NCBI RefSeq assembly: GCF_003718735.1
Contig: NZ_CP033460.1
Coordinates: forward strand, 2,604,001 to 2,668,000
Direction: 5' to 3'
Origin: Staphylococcus debuckii
Lineage (GTDB): Bacteria > Bacillota > Bacilli > Staphylococcales > Staphylococcaceae
DNA: 64,000 nt
The notes beneath the pieces are model-generated. The model ran no database searches. It saw only the letters and a program-made list of their open reading frames with translations, and was not told the DNA's origin. The position numbers were made by a program, and so were the translations under genes. This document shows positions 63,874 to 64,000 of the stretch, piece after piece (positions within the stretch are counted from its first letter, which is position 1; each line of letters begins with the position of its first letter).

Positions 63874-64000
63874 TTAGTCAGTAGTTTCCTTTTGTGATTC
63901 AGGAATTGAAGATTGTTGGATATTGACTTTATGTTCATTTACATCATCGTCGTCAACATCTGCCATTTCAATTTCTTTATCATCTTCATCCATGACTTTA
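63874..64000 (-). CDS. rpoB: RNA polymerase beta subunit, C-terminal end (partial)
   Basis: Only the last 41 residues are inside the window: [19 protein letters not shown] then [18 protein letters not shown], ending ETTD. The acidic, variable tail after 'KVMDED' is the normal end of staphylococcal RpoB. It continues beyond the right edge. Confidence 0.85.
   Translation of the reverse strand, partial: KVMDEDDKEIEMADVDDDDVNEHKVNIQQSSIPESQKETTD

Overview
The window is chromosomal DNA of a Staphylococcus. SarA, EF-Tu, RpoC, the mevalonate operon (mvaK1-mvaD-mvaK2), LipL-Pta-HemQ, Azo1 and the two-cysteine PdxK are all of staphylococcal type, the DNA is AT-rich, and the gene order follows the rpoB-to-sarA stretch of other staphylococci, read here mostly on the minus strand. 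Differences from S. aureus (no sdr-type surface adhesins, SarA without Cys9, a broken proP) suggest a coagulase-negative species. I lean to the S. carnosus/S. simulans group, with low confidence. I saw no rRNA, tRNA, CRISPR array, insertion sequence or prophage.

Layout. 1-4250: a gene fragment at the edge, a DUF1659/DUF2922 pair, a fused DMT transporter, an orphan adaptor-like protein and sarA. 4251-16434 (minus): membrane and secreted proteins, a HAD plus alpha/beta-hydrolase pair, an iron-type ABC binding protein and permease, argS, an M20 amidohydrolase, ywhD, the HD protein ywfO, a GNAT, a 58-aa membrane protein and a flavin reductase. 16699-18400: a small orphan protein, a decayed NERD gene and a 4 x 42-bp tandem repeat of hairpins. 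18398-24246 (minus): DUF1450, mevalonate operon, lipL, pta. 24410-28246 (plus): hemQ, a structured 850-bp gap, a ThrE-type exporter pair, a DUF2812 protein. 28316-32199 (minus): DedA, amino acid permease, DUF423, ywdI, ung. 32374-35835: pdxK, a structured gap, proP pseudogene, and an unlisted small Fst/PepA1-type toxin with antisense RNA. 36115-44721: folE2-bshB2-yojF, nagB, hxlA-hxlB, azo1, HAD, tadA, dgk-dck. 44768-54713: HAD genes, ilvE, threonine dehydrogenase and kbl, two GNATs, an Ntn hydrolase and a second M20 hydrolase. 54961-64000 (minus): tuf, fusA, rpsG, rpsL, an L7Ae-like gene, rpoC and the end of rpoB.

How genes work together. The mva genes turn mevalonate into isopentenyl diphosphate. 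Pta and LipL link acetyl-CoA with lipoylation of the dehydrogenases that make it. Tdh and Kbl turn threonine into glycine and acetyl-CoA. HxlA/HxlB fix or release formaldehyde through hexulose phosphate. BshB2 makes bacillithiol; Dgk/Dck salvage deoxynucleosides. The rpoB-to-tuf block is transcription and translation machinery.

The best candidate for an undescribed system is the locus at 35640-35966. It has a 36-aa membrane toxin, a start region folded into a hairpin, a strong convergent promoter for an antisense RNA, a shared terminator, and a 10-bp direct repeat that lets the antisense 5' end pair with the toxin start. The four hairpin repeats at 18123-18290, a terminator nested on a ribosome site at 30656-30700, and several structured gaps are also worth checking.
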